Shown here piece after piece: positions 8,049 through 17,033 of a stretch of DNA of 64,000 nt. Below the pieces are notes generated by a model, which was not told the origin of the DNA, did no database searches, and saw only the letters and a list, made by a program, of their open reading frames with translations. Source of the DNA: Endozoicomonas sp. 8E (GTDB taxonomy: Bacteria > Pseudomonadota > Gammaproteobacteria > Pseudomonadales > Endozoicomonadaceae); assembly GCF_032883915.1 (NCBI RefSeq), contig NZ_CP120717.1:5286501-5350500 (forward strand). Direction: 5' to 3'. The translations under genes were made by a program, and so were the position numbers. How positions within the stretch are numbered: position 1 is the first letter of the stretch; each line of letters opens with the position of its first letter.

Positions 8049-9622
8049 TTGCCGAGCCTTCACCCTCTTCAGTGGTCATTAAGCACCCTTTTCGCTGGCT
8101 CAGTCTGATCTGCCTTTTTCAGTTGTTTTTCTGGACCCTGGGCCCCTGGTTGGTCAGAAACACGCTGCACTCTGACACACTAGAAGGCATTGCCTGGGGT
8201 AATCTCTGGCAGTGGGGGTATGAAAAACATCCACCACTGGCAGCCTGGAGTGCCGCTTTTTTTTCAAACTTGAGTGCTACCAGCGACTGGCCAGTCTATC
8301 TCTTTGCCCAAGTCACTGTGGTCATTGCTTTTGTTGCTGTCTGGCGTCTGGCCAGAGAATATTTAACCGAAGCTGGTGCCCTGTTGGCAGTCTTTCTGTT
8401 ACAAGGCATTCTCTTTTACAGTAACCGGGTTGAAAGACTGACACCGGATACGCTTCAGCATCCAATCTGGGCTTTACTTGCCCTGACTTTTTATTTCGCA
8501 GTGACCCGTCAGTCCCTGACTTATTGGCTGCTGAGCGGAGTCATGTCAGGGCTGGCCATTCTGACTAAATATCAGGTGGCCGTTTTGTTTACGCCCCTGT
8601 TTATTGTTCTTTTAATCACCCACGAGGGCAGACTCGCACTTTCCTCCATTGGCCCATGGCTGGGTGGGCTTCTCGCACTGGCTATCGCCTCCCCCCATTT
8701 TTACTGGCTATGGGACAATGACTTTGCTGCAGTGAGCTATCTGGGAGAAAACTACGTTGAAAGTGAGCGTTATGGAACCGGTACAAACTGGGACCATCTG
8801 ATATTTCCTCTGAACTTTATCAGGAATAATCTGGGCAATGTTTTAGTATTTTTTCTTTTAATGATCCCCCTTTTCAAAGCTCCCAGACTCCCTATCCTTT
8901 ATGATCGTTTCAAAAAAGTTTTTCTAATCGCCATTGCGACAGGTCCATTTGCTTGTACACTCTTGTTTGGACTGGTCACCGGCGAGAAGCTCGTACCCCG
9001 CTGGGCTACCCCCTACTTCGTCTGGCTGCCCCTGCTGGTGCTGGTCTGGACTCGTCCATTGATCGATTACCCGCGTTTCAAAAGAGTGGTGTTCTGGTGT
9101 TTATTCACCGGGTTATTGTTTGTTTCATTGAGATGCAGCTACCTGCTGTTCAAACCTGTCTTTGATGAGGATTACTGGGATTCAGTGGAGTTCGTGCCTC
9201 TCAGGGCCCAAATGCTAAAAGCTGAGGAGTTGTGGGCATTTCATCAGGAAGATCACACTGAAAACGAAAGTTACATCCCTTATCTGGGCGGGCTTCATTA
9301 CCACGTTGCTGAACTGATGGCGTACAGCCAGAATCAAAAAACCATTCCATTTTTTGGACTTAATCCGGCAGAAAGCCTCTGGATGAAAGAAGAAGATTTC
9401 CGCAAAAAAGGCGGAATCATTGTCATGACGGATGGCAAGCGATACTCAAAGGAAGTCAGGCAAAGGCTTGAAAAGAACTATCCTCAGGCTGAATTCCTGG
9501 GGCTGTTTGAATTCGAGCCCGTGACTAAAGTAAAGGTGAATAACAAGCCCAAACTGTTTGTGGAGTATTACCTTTTAAGACCTCAAAAGACCCCAGATAC
9601 TCTGGCGGAGGGCATTAATTAA
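8030..9622 (+). CDS. GT39/ArnT-like integral membrane glycosyltransferase
   Basis: 530 residues with about ten hydrophobic segments in the first 380 residues and a soluble periplasmic-type C-terminal part. The first luminal loop carries DTLEGIAWGNLWQWGYEKHPPL, with the acidic residue and HPP motif typical of PMT_2/ArnT-type transferases that use polyprenyl-phosphate sugars as donors. It overlaps the deacetylase gene by 19 bp and closes the operon. It would transfer the processed sugar to an acceptor such as lipid A or a protein on the outer face of the inner membrane. The acceptor is not deducible. Confidence 0.85.
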   Translation: MQNEAMIAEPSPSSVVIKHPFRWLSLICLFQLFFWTLGPWLVRNTLHSDTLEGIAWGNLWQWGYEKHPPLAAWSAAFFSNLSATSDWPVYLFAQVTVVIAFVAVWRLAREYLTEAGALLAVFLLQGILFYSNRVERLTPDTLQHPIWALLALTFYFAVTRQSLTYWLLSGVMSGLAILTKYQVAVLFTPLFIVLLITHEGRLALSSIGPWLGGLLALAIASPHFYWLWDNDFAAVSYLGENYVESERYGTGTNWDHLIFPLNFIRNNLGNVLVFFLLMIPLFKAPRLPILYDRFKKVFLIAIATGPFACTLLFGLVTGEKLVPRWATPYFVWLPLLVLVWTRPLIDYPRFKRVVFWCLFTGLLFVSLRCSYLLFKPVFDEDYWDSVEFVPLRAQMLKAEELWAFHQEDHTENESYIPYLGGLHYHVAELMAYSQNQKTIPFFGLNPAESLWMKEEDFRKKGGIIVMTDGKRYSKEVRQRLEKNYPQAEFLGLFEFEPVTKVKVNNKPKLFVEYYLLRPQKTPDTLAEGIN

Positions 9623-9639
9623 GCCGATCCGCCTTTTTC

Positions 9640-10110
9640 TCACTGAACCTTAACAACCCGGCTGGCAGTGCCCTGGGTAAGGATTTTTACTTTATCGCCA
9701 GCAGCGAAGCTAACGGCCGGATCAGCCTGTTGAACAACTGAAACATAAGAGCCGTCATCCAGCCTGACTGTTAGTTCAACACCCTGCTTGGAGGTAATTT
9801 TCTTCTCGGCCATATTGCCCAAAACGCCACCGGCAACGGCTCCAGCCACTGCTGCAATAGCGCTTTCGCGCTGACCACCAATACTGGAAGCTGCAATACC
9901 ACCTGCTGCTGCCCCTGCCAGAGTGCCGACCTCACCCTGGCTGCCTTCCAGTTTAACCAGTCTGGATTCAGCGACAGTACCAAACCGGACTGTCTGCATT
10001 TGCCGAGCTTCAGAAGCAGAATAAGTAGTCCCTGTCTGATCGGTCGTACAGCCAGCCATAGAAAGAGAAAGCAGCAAGACGGTCCCTGCCTGTTTGATCC
10101 TATTGTTCAT
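9640..10110 (-). CDS. SlyB/PcP-type glycine-zipper lipoprotein
   Basis: 156 residues from ATG 10108-10110, chosen because AGGAGG lies 7 nt upstream. The signal peptide ends in a lipobox (LSMAGC). A glycine-zipper segment (GTLAGAAAGGIAASSIGG through AVAGAVAGGVLGNMAEKK) spans about residues 65-110, and a small beta-rich C-terminal domain follows. The order matches the outer-membrane lipoprotein family of SlyB and Pcp, which stabilises the envelope. It is transcribed after the SopB-like gene on the same strand with 74 bp between them. Confidence 0.85.
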   Translation of the reverse strand: MNNRIKQAGTVLLLSLSMAGCTTDQTGTTYSASEARQMQTVRFGTVAESRLVKLEGSQGEVGTLAGAAAGGIAASSIGGQRESAIAAVAGAVAGGVLGNMAEKKITSKQGVELTVRLDDGSYVSVVQQADPAVSFAAGDKVKILTQGTASRVVKVQ

Positions 10111-10184
10111 AAATATGCCTCCTGTTAGGTTTAATTCCAGTTTCCTGTCCAGTTTAGACTGTGTTAGGGCGACAAAATTCCCCA

Positions 10185-12512
10185 CTAATGCACTGATTTG
10201 GAAAGCCCTCTGATTTCTTCGCGAATGGCAGGATCACCCACTCTCTCGGTGATCGATTCGACCCATTCTGTTTTATAACCGCGAACACCCACGTTCTGCT
10301 CCTGGACTTCCAGGTTACCGCTCTCCTGAAGAATCGTCTGGAACAAGGCTCTGTCAGCAGGGTCCACAATAGGTCCCGGTTCGGGCACCTCACCGGTTTC
10401 CGGATTAATCCTGGCCGCCAGAAACTTGATTTCGGCATCGAGCATTCCGGTTCTGTCTTTACCGCTTTTGCAATTGGATAATGGCACAGCACCTACCATG
10501 TGAGTCAACAGGGCCACTCTGGTGGCCAGCTTATAGGCATCATGATGATGGTGATAATGGCTACCTTTTTTATAGATCGCTTTAATCTGAGTGGTCAGAT
10601 CCATTACTGATCGATCATGCCTGGTTAACTGATCCAGCTGGGCATTCAGTTCAGAAACTTTTTCCCCGTTGCCGGCTTCTTCGGCGTCCCTGATCTGCGT
10701 CCTGATTTCCTCACCTTTCTTTGAGGTGCCGCTGAGAAATTCACCCGCCATACCGCCCGGGATGCTGCCCTTACCCGGTTTTCCTACCAGCATTCCCATA
10801 GCCGGATCGTTCATTTTTTTCTGGAAAGATCTTCCACCTGTTACCAGAGAGGCGCTTCCAACCCCACCCCAGTTCACAGGAATATTAAAGCGTGCCTGTT
10901 TGAAATTAAGTTTGATTGTCCGGCTCTGTCCATCAGATCCCGGAAGTTCCATCGTGATAGGCTGTTTGGCAGGGTCAGTAAAGTAATTGAAAGCTTCATT
11001 CTGAGCTTTCTGCATTTTTCTCTCTTTTCCGGAACCCAGACCTGTCGTGACCATAGAGGTGGACGTCATAGCAAGTGTTGGGACTGGCCCTCCCTGTGAC
11101 GCTATCAGAGCTTGCTCAAAAATATCTGGCCGGGTTGCCAGAGCCGAAAGCAAGATTTCTCTGGCCTTGACTTTTCCACCTTCAGCCTTTAGATCGGGAT
11201 CCCAGTCAACGCCATAAGGATCGGCAATGCCATGCCTTATGCCTGTGTAGACATTACTGTTATTAATAGAAAAATCGCTGCGATTCAGGTTAGTAGCATG
11301 ATAGGTGTTGGTCGAATCGATCCCGCTGACGCCATAACCTGCATAGTCAGTTTCATACAAACGAGAAACCTCTCCCCTTAACGACTCTGGTACTTTGATT
11401 TCAGCCGCAGGTTGCTGTCTGGAAGCAAACTCAACTCCAGCCTGAGAAAAAGATTTTTCTATCGTTTTCCAGGGACGAAAATTTAACTGATCGATTAAAG
11501 CCTCCTCGAAATCTCTGGCCACGGTTTGCTTATCGACGCCTGCCGAAACCAGGGCGTCCTGCAGAATTTTCGGGTAGTGCTCTTTGGCCTTGCGCATCTC
11601 TTCCCTGTTGACGGGTTCATCGCCCTTAAGCTGGACGGTTTGCTGGAGTCTTCTCAACTCATTCAATAGCTGACGATCGAGCTTGGTCAGACGTTCTGCA
11701 TCCTCTGTACGTCCTTCTCTCAGAGCCGATTGTGATTCATTCTTCAGAACTTCTCTGGCTGAATCAAACTGCAGCTTCTGTAACTTGAACAACTCTTTGT
11801 GGTCGTGAGTACTTCCGGGAACGACCGCTTCAGAATCGGATACAGGTATCTGGTTATGATCTGAGAGTGTCTGGGACTCCCTGCTTTCATTCAGGTGCAC
11901 CTTTAACACTTCTCTGGCAACCTCCCTGTCTACATTCCTCAGAGATAATTCACTGAGGAGCTTACCTGGAAGCTTCCGCAGATCTTCCACCATCTTTTCT
12001 GTCACGGGTTCATAGTTCTGATGAATCTTTTGCTCATGCTGCTCGATGAACTCTTTCATTGCCAGAATAAGCTCGCCACCATCAGACTGAAGCCGGGCTT
12101 CAATGAGAACGTCCTGAGCTACAGAAATAGCTGCTCTTTCGAATTGATTTCTGGCCTGCCGATAAGCCCTCTGAACTTCAGGACTGTCACCCTTACCCAT
12201 TTTTACCTCGGCGAAGACATCTCCAACCTCTCTGAAAATATCCTTTTCCTGAGCCTGAGATTGAATATTGCCAGACATCATCTTCGGCACAGGCTGACTG
12301 AATGCAGTGATTTGTCTCTGCTCTATGGGGATATTACGAAGTTCCCGGTTACCTCGTCCTGGCAACTTTTTCAGAACATTCTTAATGGCTTTGATGAACC
12401 TGTTCTGGCGGCTGCTGTGCCTCGCCTCCTGCGCTTCCCCGATATCGGGAGTTGCCACTTGAGGGCTAACCGGTGTGGGCTGGATGCCCGATGGAAGTTT
12501 GCTGCCATCCAT
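10185..12512 (-). CDS. SopB/IpgD-like phosphoinositide phosphatase, candidate secreted effector
   Basis: 775 residues. Near the C-terminus the sequence NCKSGKDRTGM holds the Cx5R phosphatase site (C681 to R687), the form found in Salmonella SopB and Shigella IpgD. The preceding HYHHHHDAYKLATRVALLTH and the following DAEIKFLAARI also fit that family. The N-terminal 350 residues are hydrophilic, helical and charged. SopB/IpgD proteins are delivered into host cells by type III secretion and remove phosphates from phosphoinositides, altering membrane traffic and survival signalling. No signal peptide is visible. No chaperone or secretion gene lies nearby; the gene starts 12 bp after the Yip1-family gene, with AGGA about 10 nt before its ATG. 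Effector status is inferred. Confidence 0.85.
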   Translation of the reverse strand: MDGSKLPSGIQPTPVSPQVATPDIGEAQEARHSSRQNRFIKAIKNVLKKLPGRGNRELRNIPIEQRQITAFSQPVPKMMSGNIQSQAQEKDIFREVGDVFAEVKMGKGDSPEVQRAYRQARNQFERAAISVAQDVLIEARLQSDGGELILAMKEFIEQHEQKIHQNYEPVTEKMVEDLRKLPGKLLSELSLRNVDREVAREVLKVHLNESRESQTLSDHNQIPVSDSEAVVPGSTHDHKELFKLQKLQFDSAREVLKNESQSALREGRTEDAERLTKLDRQLLNELRRLQQTVQLKGDEPVNREEMRKAKEHYPKILQDALVSAGVDKQTVARDFEEALIDQLNFRPWKTIEKSFSQAGVEFASRQQPAAEIKVPESLRGEVSRLYETDYAGYGVSGIDSTNTYHATNLNRSDFSINNSNVYTGIRHGIADPYGVDWDPDLKAEGGKVKAREILLSALATRPDIFEQALIASQGGPVPTLAMTSTSMVTTGLGSGKERKMQKAQNEAFNYFTDPAKQPITMELPGSDGQSRTIKLNFKQARFNIPVNWGGVGSASLVTGGRSFQKKMNDPAMGMLVGKPGKGSIPGGMAGEFLSGTSKKGEEIRTQIRDAEEAGNGEKVSELNAQLDQLTRHDRSVMDLTTQIKAIYKKGSHYHHHHDAYKLATRVALLTHMVGAVPLSNCKSGKDRTGMLDAEIKFLAARINPETGEVPEPGPIVDPADRALFQTILQESGNLEVQEQNVGVRGYKTEWVESITERVGDPAIREEIRGLSKSVH

Positions 12513-12524
12513 AGCTATGATTCC

Positions 12525-13133
12525 TCAGTCAGGGATAAATTCCGGTCCCAGTCCTATCTCCCAGAAAAAGACCGTGACCACTTTCATAAAGACCAGTACA
12601 ACCAGTGCTGCACAGACAATCGAGCTGGCATAAAGAAAACCTCGCTCTTCCGGTATTTTCATAAAAAGCGGGACTCCCAGATACAGCAACCAGATTGACC
12701 AGCCTATAGCAGTCAGAATCAGCAGCATGGTGATCGGGATAGGGGGGTAAAGACCACCAATACCGGTGAGACAAAGAGGAAAAGAGACATAAATCGCGAA
12801 GCAGATGCAGTCCATGTAACTTCTGCCACTGCCATAGGTTTCTTCCATCCAGTGAGTAAAAAAGCCCATCATGACGAGAGCCAAAAAAATAGCCACCCAG
12901 GCAATAAGAGCCATTATAAGGGCACTCAATGAAGAAACTTTGACGTGAGCTATACCTGAGGCCGACCAACCTAAGTAAACTGCGCCAAAATATGAACAGA
13001 TTCCGGGCAGTGAAGAAAGAATCGGTAAATCCCTCAGCACCGCCACAGGGGCTGTCTGATCAAATCGGGTGCGAATCTGTGTCCATTCATGCCTGGGATT
13101 AAAGAACAGATCTGGAATATGATTTAGTAGCAT
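12525..13133 (-). CDS. Yip1/YohC-family inner membrane protein
   Basis: 202 residues with five hydrophobic segments. The N-terminal LFFNPRHEWTQIR is characteristic of the bacterial Yip1-domain (YohC-like) proteins. Eukaryotic Yip1 proteins act in vesicle traffic; the role of the bacterial ones is poorly known. It lies 12 bp upstream of the SopB-like gene and is almost certainly in the same operon, an unusual partner for an effector gene. Confidence 0.8.
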   Translation of the reverse strand: MLLNHIPDLFFNPRHEWTQIRTRFDQTAPVAVLRDLPILSSLPGICSYFGAVYLGWSASGIAHVKVSSLSALIMALIAWVAIFLALVMMGFFTHWMEETYGSGRSYMDCICFAIYVSFPLCLTGIGGLYPPIPITMLLILTAIGWSIWLLYLGVPLFMKIPEERGFLYASSIVCAALVVLVFMKVVTVFFWEIGLGPEFIPD

Positions 13134-13366
13134 TAGCTAGAAGCCTTTGACATCCTATTAGAAGAATAGCCAAAGGTTGAGCCTGTAACCGGTCATCGGT
13201 AGCTATTCACACCCTGAATGGTGACATTTGTAATAGTTTGATAGGTAGAATTTCATATTGCCGGAAGCTCTAAGCAGGAACAGACTAACCCTGATATTTT
13301 GAGGTGGCAATTAATCAGACTAACCATCTCTTGTTGCCGATATTCCTTATTAGTGGTGATACATCA

Positions 13367-14803
13367 ATGGCACTGGATAATACTGATCTGAACGAATACC
13401 GCATCGAGCATGATCTGCTGGGTGAAGCCCCTGTACCCCAGGAGGCATACTATGGCATCCAGACTCAGCGAGCCCTGGAAAACTTCAACATTTCCGGTGT
13501 CACTCTGAACCACTTCTCAAACATTCCAAAAGCCCTGGCCATGGTTAAGAAATCCTGTGCACTGGCCAACCGTGATCTGGGAATGCTGGATGCCGCCAAG
13601 GCTGATGCCATCGCGGACGCCTGTGACGAGATTATCGCCGGAAAACTGCATGACCAATTCTCCGTTGACATGATTCAGGGTGGTGCCGGAACCTCCACCA
13701 ATATGAATGCCAACGAAGTGATTGCCAACCGCGCACTGGAGCTGATGGGTTACCGTCGTGGTCAATATGAGCACCTGCACCCAAACACCCACGTTAACAT
13801 GGCACAGTCTACCAATGACGTTTATCCAACGGCTATGCGTCTGTCCATGGTATTGAAGCACAATGAACTGGTTGTAGCCGCCAAGAGCCTGAAGAATGCC
13901 TGTGATGTTAAAGCAGAAGAGTTCAAAGACGTTCTGAAAATGGGTCGTACCCAGCTGCAGGATGCTGTACCTATGACTCTGGGTCAGGAATTCCGAGCTT
14001 TCTCAACCACTATTGGTGAAGACATTGATCGCATCAAGGATATGGCCAAGCTACTGTGCGAAGTCAACCTGGGCGGTACTGCCATCGGTACAGGTATCAC
14101 CGCCGACAACCGTTACGCACCTCTGGCGGTTAAATACCTGTCTGAAATTTCCGGCCAGAATATGATCCTGGCGGGTGACCTGGTAGAAGCCACCTCCGAC
14201 ATGGGCGCTTTTGTTATCTTCTCCAGCGCCCTGAAGCGAATGGCCGTCAAGCTGTCCAAGATGAGTAATGACCTGCGTCTGCTCTCTTCCGGCCCCCTGT
14301 GCGGCTTTAATGACATCAATCTGCCTGAAATGCAGCCAGGTTCCTCCATCATGCCAGGTAAAGTTAACCCGGTCATTCCTGAGGCCATGAGCCAGATCGC
14401 TTTCCACGTTATCGGAAACGACTTGGTAGTGACCATGGCTTCAGAAGCAGCCCAGCTGCAGCTTAACTACGCAGAGCCAGTACTTGTTTACAAGATTCTG
14501 GAATCCATCCAGCAGCTCACCAACGGTATGTTCATGCTGTCTGATCGCTGCGTTAAAGGCATTACAGCTAACAGAGACGTATGTATGGATTATGTCTACA
14601 ACTCTGTTGGCCTGGTAACCGCTCTGAACCCCTACCTGGGTTACGAAAACTCCAGCCGCATTGCCAAAACCGCCTTGAAGACCGGTCGTCGTGTAGTAGA
14701 TCTGGTTAAGGAAGAAGGCTTGCTGACGGATGAGCAACTGGCGGAAATCCTTAAGCCAGAAAACATGATCGCGCCACTGGACCTGAGCAATAAGGTACAC
14801 TGA
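13367..14803 (+). CDS. aspA: Aspartate ammonia-lyase
   Basis: 478 residues from ATG 13367 (MALDNTDLNEYRIEHDLLGE); the frame stays open to a GTG at 13304, but the family N-terminus favours 13367. The fumarase/aspartase signature GSSIMPGKVNP lies near residue 325, and GGAGTSTNMNANEVIANRA, with TSTNMN, near 105. The cytoplasmic enzyme reversibly converts aspartate to fumarate and ammonia. A strong terminator follows, so it is monocistronic. The related fumarase C can look similar, but the length and N-terminus fit aspartase better. Confidence 0.93.
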   Translation: MALDNTDLNEYRIEHDLLGEAPVPQEAYYGIQTQRALENFNISGVTLNHFSNIPKALAMVKKSCALANRDLGMLDAAKADAIADACDEIIAGKLHDQFSVDMIQGGAGTSTNMNANEVIANRALELMGYRRGQYEHLHPNTHVNMAQSTNDVYPTAMRLSMVLKHNELVVAAKSLKNACDVKAEEFKDVLKMGRTQLQDAVPMTLGQEFRAFSTTIGEDIDRIKDMAKLLCEVNLGGTAIGTGITADNRYAPLAVKYLSEISGQNMILAGDLVEATSDMGAFVIFSSALKRMAVKLSKMSNDLRLLSSGPLCGFNDINLPEMQPGSSIMPGKVNPVIPEAMSQIAFHVIGNDLVVTMASEAAQLQLNYAEPVLVYKILESIQQLTNGMFMLSDRCVKGITANRDVCMDYVYNSVGLVTALNPYLGYENSSRIAKTALKTGRRVVDLVKEEGLLTDEQLAEILKPENMIAPLDLSNKVH

Positions 14804-14841
14804 TCGTTAAAATCAGTCGTATATAATGACGTCTGGCGTAT

Positions 14842-14875
14842 AAAGAACCGCACTACTGCAGGTGCGGTTCTTTTA
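14842..14875 (+). terminator. Intrinsic terminator after aspA
   Basis: AAAGAACCGCAC (14842-14853) pairs perfectly with GTGCGGTTCTTT (14862-14873) around an 8-nt loop, with a T-rich end. Confidence 0.9.
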
Positions 14876-15429
14876 TCGTCCCTTTGTCCTCGGAAGCTGT
14901 TGGGAGATTAAGACCAACAGGGATTTTACCGCCCAAAACCTGCCCTTCTGCATACTTACCCACATTTAATAAACATTTACAGTAGTTTTACCACTTGGAA
15001 TGTATAATTTTTTCATTAACATTGCGTATTCCGTTAGGCGACCAGTAGAAAGCGAAATTATCTGAACCATTCAAACGTAATTACGACTTGGAAATATCGG
15101 ACATCGAATAACCAAGCTCAGTATACTGGGTTGTAGTTTGCAAAAAGCTGTCCAGCAAAATCCAGGCAGAACAGCCCACTCAGTGTAAGTTGAAAAAGAG
15201 GCATCAAGCGTTACAAGAAACAGCCCGCGCGGAGCATAGCTACTTCGAGGTGTTGTTACTTCAGTGCATTGTTACAAACCTCTGCTACACTGAGATCGAA
15301 TTCCACAGCCGTTAAGCATGTAAAAAAATGAATGACGTGGTTCTATCTTCGCAAATTTTCTCCGGCCTGACGGCGTTTGATTATTAAATCCGTTTACGGC
15401 AACTTTTATACAGTTACAGTGGAGTCGTT
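14876..15429. other. Long intergenic region upstream of the FixJ-type regulator
   Basis: About 550 bp with no ORF that looks real. It is AT-rich at 14960-15060 and includes TATAAT near 15004, but no matching -35 box at normal spacing. It probably holds the promoter of the downstream regulator; I could not define it. Confidence 0.4.
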
Positions 15430-16083
15430 ATGCAGCAACAGGATATGAAGCAGGAGCCCACCGTTTTCATCATCGACGATGACGAGGCTGTTCGTGATTC
15501 GCTGAAAATGCTGATGAAATCTGTTGGACAGACAGTAGAAGCTTTCTTTTCCCCAGCCGAATTTCTGGAAGTCTACGATGAAAACCGTCCGGGATGTATC
15601 GTTCTGGACATTCGTATGCCGGGAATGAGTGGGCTTGAGCTACAGAGCAAGCTCAACGAAATGCACTGCATTCTGCCTATTATTTTTATTACCGGACACG
15701 GCGATGTGCCTATGGCCGTTCAGGCTATCAAGGATGGTGCAATGAACTTTATCCAGAAACCGTTCCGCGACCAGGAGCTTCTGGATCTGATTAATGACGC
15801 CTTGAAACTTGATGCGCAACAACGTCGTGAGCTGCTTGAGCACAAAGAAATCCTTCGTCGTCTTTCCACGCTGACAGACCGTGAGCGTGAAGTTCTTCAC
15901 CATGTTGTTGAAGGCAAGGCGAACAAGGTGATCGCTGCTGACATCAATCTGAGCCAGAGAACGGTAGAAATCCATCGCTCTCGTGTGATGGAAAAAATGG
16001 GCACCAAATCCCTGGCCCACTTGGTTCGACAGGTTATGCAGGTTAAAGAGCACCTGGAAGGTGAATTTTACTTCAAGGTCTGA
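15430..16083 (+). CDS. FixJ/NarL-type response regulator, orphan
   Basis: 217 residues. The N-terminal receiver domain shows the acidic pocket IIDDDE (D16-D18), the phosphorylation site in CIVLDIRMPG (D60), the conserved Thr in ITGHGD and Lys in IQKPF. A LuxR-type helix-turn-helix follows (LTDREREVLHHVVEGKANKV and ADINLSQRTVEIHRSRVMEK). It binds DNA when phosphorylated. No histidine kinase gene is adjacent, so its partner must lie elsewhere. A degenerate receiver gene stands 550 bp downstream in the same direction, possibly a partner or a relic. Confidence 0.93.
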   Translation: MQQQDMKQEPTVFIIDDDEAVRDSLKMLMKSVGQTVEAFFSPAEFLEVYDENRPGCIVLDIRMPGMSGLELQSKLNEMHCILPIIFITGHGDVPMAVQAIKDGAMNFIQKPFRDQELLDLINDALKLDAQQRRELLEHKEILRRLSTLTDREREVLHHVVEGKANKVIAADINLSQRTVEIHRSRVMEKMGTKSLAHLVRQVMQVKEHLEGEFYFKV

Positions 16084-16090
16084 TCTCTAT

Positions 16091-16122
16091 CCGGGGCGCC
16101 TTTATGAATGACGCCCCGGTTC
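16091..16122 (+). terminator. Hairpin after the FixJ-type gene
   Basis: CCGGGGCG (16091-16098) pairs with CGCCCCGG (16112-16119) around a 13-nt loop. The T-tract after it is weak (TTCATTAA), so termination is likely but not certain. Confidence 0.6.
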
Positions 16123-16634
16123 ATTAATCTCTCCCTGGTAGTGGTCAGCACACAGTCTTGTCAGTCCATAACACGCTAGCCCTGCTCCTCACAATTATCT
16201 CTAGATTCCCTGCGAAGCCTTGCGCCACCTTTTAAGTAGTCCCCGTACAACGTCTAGTACATCCCTCCATTCAGCAATTCTTAGACTAATCCTAAACTCC
16301 TAATACGCTATGAGAGAGCTGAGGGCAGAAGTCGATTTTTCTTAAATGAACGAGACTATTTTTGGCTACCAACGGGTAACTGAATACTTTATTAATAAAA
16401 AATCGATCATTTCAGAAAAATCATCTACTTTATGGCAACTAAAGTTTTTCTTTCATTGCAGATAACGCTCTGCTGGATGTAGATGCCCTGTGTTAAGAGA
16501 GCAGGTCATTTTTTCAGAGCATGAGTACAACAGAGTTCCCATTTTCTGGCAGGATACCCGATTACCCTGCGGAAGCTGGCGTCTCGGCAAAAGACACAAG
16601 TATTGTTATTGAATTGACCATCAAGGCTGCCCCT
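16123..16634. other. Intergenic region before the degenerate receiver gene
   Basis: About 510 bp without a credible gene. The frame of the next protein is open back to an ATG at 16521, but those residues do not resemble a domain. AT-rich sequence at 16340-16440 may contain promoter elements. Confidence 0.4.
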
Positions 16635-17027
16635 ATGAGCTTGGCAACAAAAGCTACTGTGTATCTATTGGAACAGGATACAAATGTTACCGACACCATC
16701 CGCGGCCTGTGTGATGAGAAGTCTATGTTACTCAAATGCTTCAGCAACAGCAGTGAACTGTTGATGGCGATGCAGGCCATAAAGCCTGATTGCATCATTG
16801 CTGAGAATGAGAAAGAAAGTAAAGAAGCTATAAAGCTTCTGGAGGCCCTGAACGAAGGTGAACATGATATTCCTGTGATCGTTCTGGGACACCATAATGA
16901 TGTCCACACTGCCGTCGCGGCCATTAAGGCAGGCGCAGTCGACTACATCGAAAAGCCCGTTATTTATGGCCGACTGGCTGAGCACTTTAACCAGGTGATC
17001 GGCGGGGGGGGTGCAGCTGCAGTTTGA
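16635..17027 (+). CDS. Degenerate receiver-domain protein (no phosphorylatable Asp)
   Basis: 130 residues from MSLATKATVYLL (ATG 16635, AAGG about 8 nt upstream); a longer start at 16521 is possible. It aligns by eye with a FixJ-type receiver: VYLLEQDTN replaces the acidic pocket, PDCIIAENEKESKE stands where the phosphorylated Asp should be (AEN instead of LDI), and the tail keeps AIKAGAVDYIEKP with the conserved Lys. It has no output domain. It probably works as a phosphorylation-independent partner or is decaying. The C-terminus is GGGGAAAV, encoded across a run of eight G residues at 17004-17011. Confidence 0.75.
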   Translation: MSLATKATVYLLEQDTNVTDTIRGLCDEKSMLLKCFSNSSELLMAMQAIKPDCIIAENEKESKEAIKLLEALNEGEHDIPVIVLGHHNDVHTAVAAIKAGAVDYIEKPVIYGRLAEHFNQVIGGGGAAAV

Positions 17028-17033
17028 TTCATT

